In this document: positions 62,847 to 64,000 of the stretch, piece after piece
Numbering within the stretch: position 1 is the first letter of the stretch
Layout: the number at the start of each line of letters is the position of its first letter
Assembly: GCF_026212465.1 (NCBI RefSeq)
Contig: NC_080056.1
Coordinates: 14,898,493-14,962,492, forward strand
DNA: 64,000 bases
DNA from: Amaranthus tricolor
Taxonomy: Eukaryota > Streptophyta > Magnoliopsida > Caryophyllales > Amaranthaceae
Direction of reading: 5' to 3'
The notes under the pieces: generated by a model
Databases searched by the model: none
What the model was told of the DNA's origin: nothing
Seen by the model: only the letters and a program-made list of their open reading frames with translations
Translations under genes and position numbers: made by a program

Positions 62847-64000
62847 CCTTAACCCTTATAATTTTTTTTTAAATCTTATAATAAAATGAGTTAACTATTT
62901 TAAATCCTTGCTCTTCTATACTACTCTTAAAATTTTAAATTACATGTTTAAAATTATTCTTTTTAATTAAAGTATACAAAATGAAAAAAAAAGAGTCTTT
63001 TAATTTATTTATTTTAATGGGTTGATCGGGGTATTAAATTGAGATATATTATTTTCTCGTGTAGACAGCGGATTCGTAGACAGAGATTATTAGGAGCGTA
63101 CGTTGTCTAGAATCGTGTGACAAGGTAATTCTCAATGTCCATCTAATTAGGACTATCCCGTTAGTATTATGTGCTAAGTGATAATTGATGTGTTTAAATG
63201 AGTGCATGATTTAATATGACATTATTTTGTATGATGTTATGTTTTATATATTCTCAAATTATATTTATTATTATTTTTGTCAAACTCGAATTTATAATTT
63301 TTTTTTTCGATAAAACTTATATTATATTTTGATGAAAGTTATATTATTATTTTGATAATGAAATTAGATACGATTTAAATTGGAAGATAAATATTTGTGA
63401 TATTAATTCATATTGCCACAATTGATGTTAAGATGGTGATTTGAAAAATGAGATTTCAGTTGGATATTCTTGACATCTATTTTCGTTGGGAAAATTTATG
63501 ATCCTAAAATAAAATAAATAATGTGTATTTGATTATATGTTTGTGTGATCGCGACTAATTATTAAAATATATTAAATCACGTAAAGTGTAACACGAGGGG
63601 AATGAAGCTCTTATATTTGTTGTGATCCAAGTATAAGGGTGATGAACAGGCTGCCCTGTTTGGTTAGTATAGCTGCCGACAGGTATTATTATTATTTCTG
63701 ATACTTGATATGATGTTTGGTCTTCCTTCTATTTGTTGTCATCCAAGTAGAAGGGGTGTGCACACTAGGATTCTCTGAGACTACTCTGTTGGCCTTGAAT
63801 TATTTGGGGTGACGACCTCTTGATGAAGTAGGTATAGGGGTAAAGCCTCGGCCTACTGGCGTTCTCGTTCCCTCAAATTAAAATTTGATTATGTGTTTGT
63901 CATTATTAAATATCAAATTAATGAATTGGTTTATGTGATATTATATGTATTGTTTTCTCAAATTGTTTTCTTTTAAACTCAAATACATATTATTTTCTAA
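62198..64000 (+). mobile_element. Inverted Tekay-like LTR, running off the window
   Basis: Starts TGTAATATCCTTTTTTTAAA, the complement of the LTR end at 60543, and follows that LTR in reverse through the (ATT)n tract (62780-62846) to the window edge, covering about 1.8 of 2.25 kb. It is closer to the 5' LTR (58290-60543) than to the 3' LTR. If the full element follows, its coding strand is plus. Confidence 0.95.

Larger units (their letters stand above)
58741..64000. repeat. Large inverted repeat (palindrome) at the right edge
   Basis: The left arm, about 58741-60905, and the right arm, about 61845-64000 or beyond, are near-identical inverted copies. Each is made of an LTR joined to the same gypsy protease codon. 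They are separated by a ~0.94-kb spacer with the FBA fragment. Arm differences by eye are only a handful of substitutions and short homopolymer/triplet changes. Confidence 0.93.

Overview
This is nuclear DNA from a flowering plant. The evidence is a multi-exon F-box gene with GT-AG introns, a plant-type tRNA-Phe, Ty1/copia and Ty3/gypsy retrotransposons with initiator-tRNA-Met primer sites, Stowaway-like MITEs with TA target duplications, FAR1-domain and Ulp1-type transposon remnants, and long AT-rich microsatellites. A eudicot fits best. A SINE-like sequence near 48 kb hints at Caryophyllales, but I cannot prove a family. I found no prokaryotic, organellar or CRISPR features.

Layout. 1-7.3 kb: two decayed DNA transposons set among three long (TA)n tracts. 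One is a Mutator-like element with terminal inverted repeats and a broken FAR1-domain ORF. The other is an Ulp1-protease remnant beside about 9.5 copies of a ~170-bp tandem repeat. 7.4-15.3 kb: nested microsatellites, MITEs, three foldback or long-inverted-repeat structures and a probable decayed LTR. 15.3-20.8 kb: a complete but dead Ty1/copia element on the minus strand with TSD AGTTT. 20.8-33.3 kb: mostly non-coding AT-rich DNA containing a tandemly duplicated tRNA-Phe locus (one good copy, one decayed), MITEs and a compound TA/TG microsatellite. 33.3-36.8 kb: a 5'-truncated SIRE-like copia pol with its 3' LTR, abutting a second copy of a segment also found at 13.6-14.4 kb. 37-40.4 kb: internally deleted gypsy fragments in opposite orientations, followed by an LTR start.

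42.4-47.6 kb holds the one apparently intact protein-coding host gene. It is an F-box/LRR protein whose five coding exons all join in phase 0 to give 465 codons. Its leader introns hold repeats and a MITE. 48-64 kb is a nested retrotransposon region. A nearly intact 10.4-kb Tekay-like gypsy element (50128-60543, TSD CTTTT, two nonsense mutations, an extra ORF upstream of gag) is inserted into the pol of an older gypsy element. Immediately to the right, the protease piece of the older element plus an LTR of the younger one recur in inverted orientation up to the window edge. The spacer of this large palindrome contains an F-box-associated-domain gene fragment.

The tRNA and the F-box gene are the only loci likely to serve the host. 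Almost everything else is transposon-derived or simple repeat. I found no clear new defence or metabolic system. The most unusual structures are the palindrome, the extra gypsy ORF, the 170-bp array, and the tRNA pair with a compensatory acceptor-stem change.
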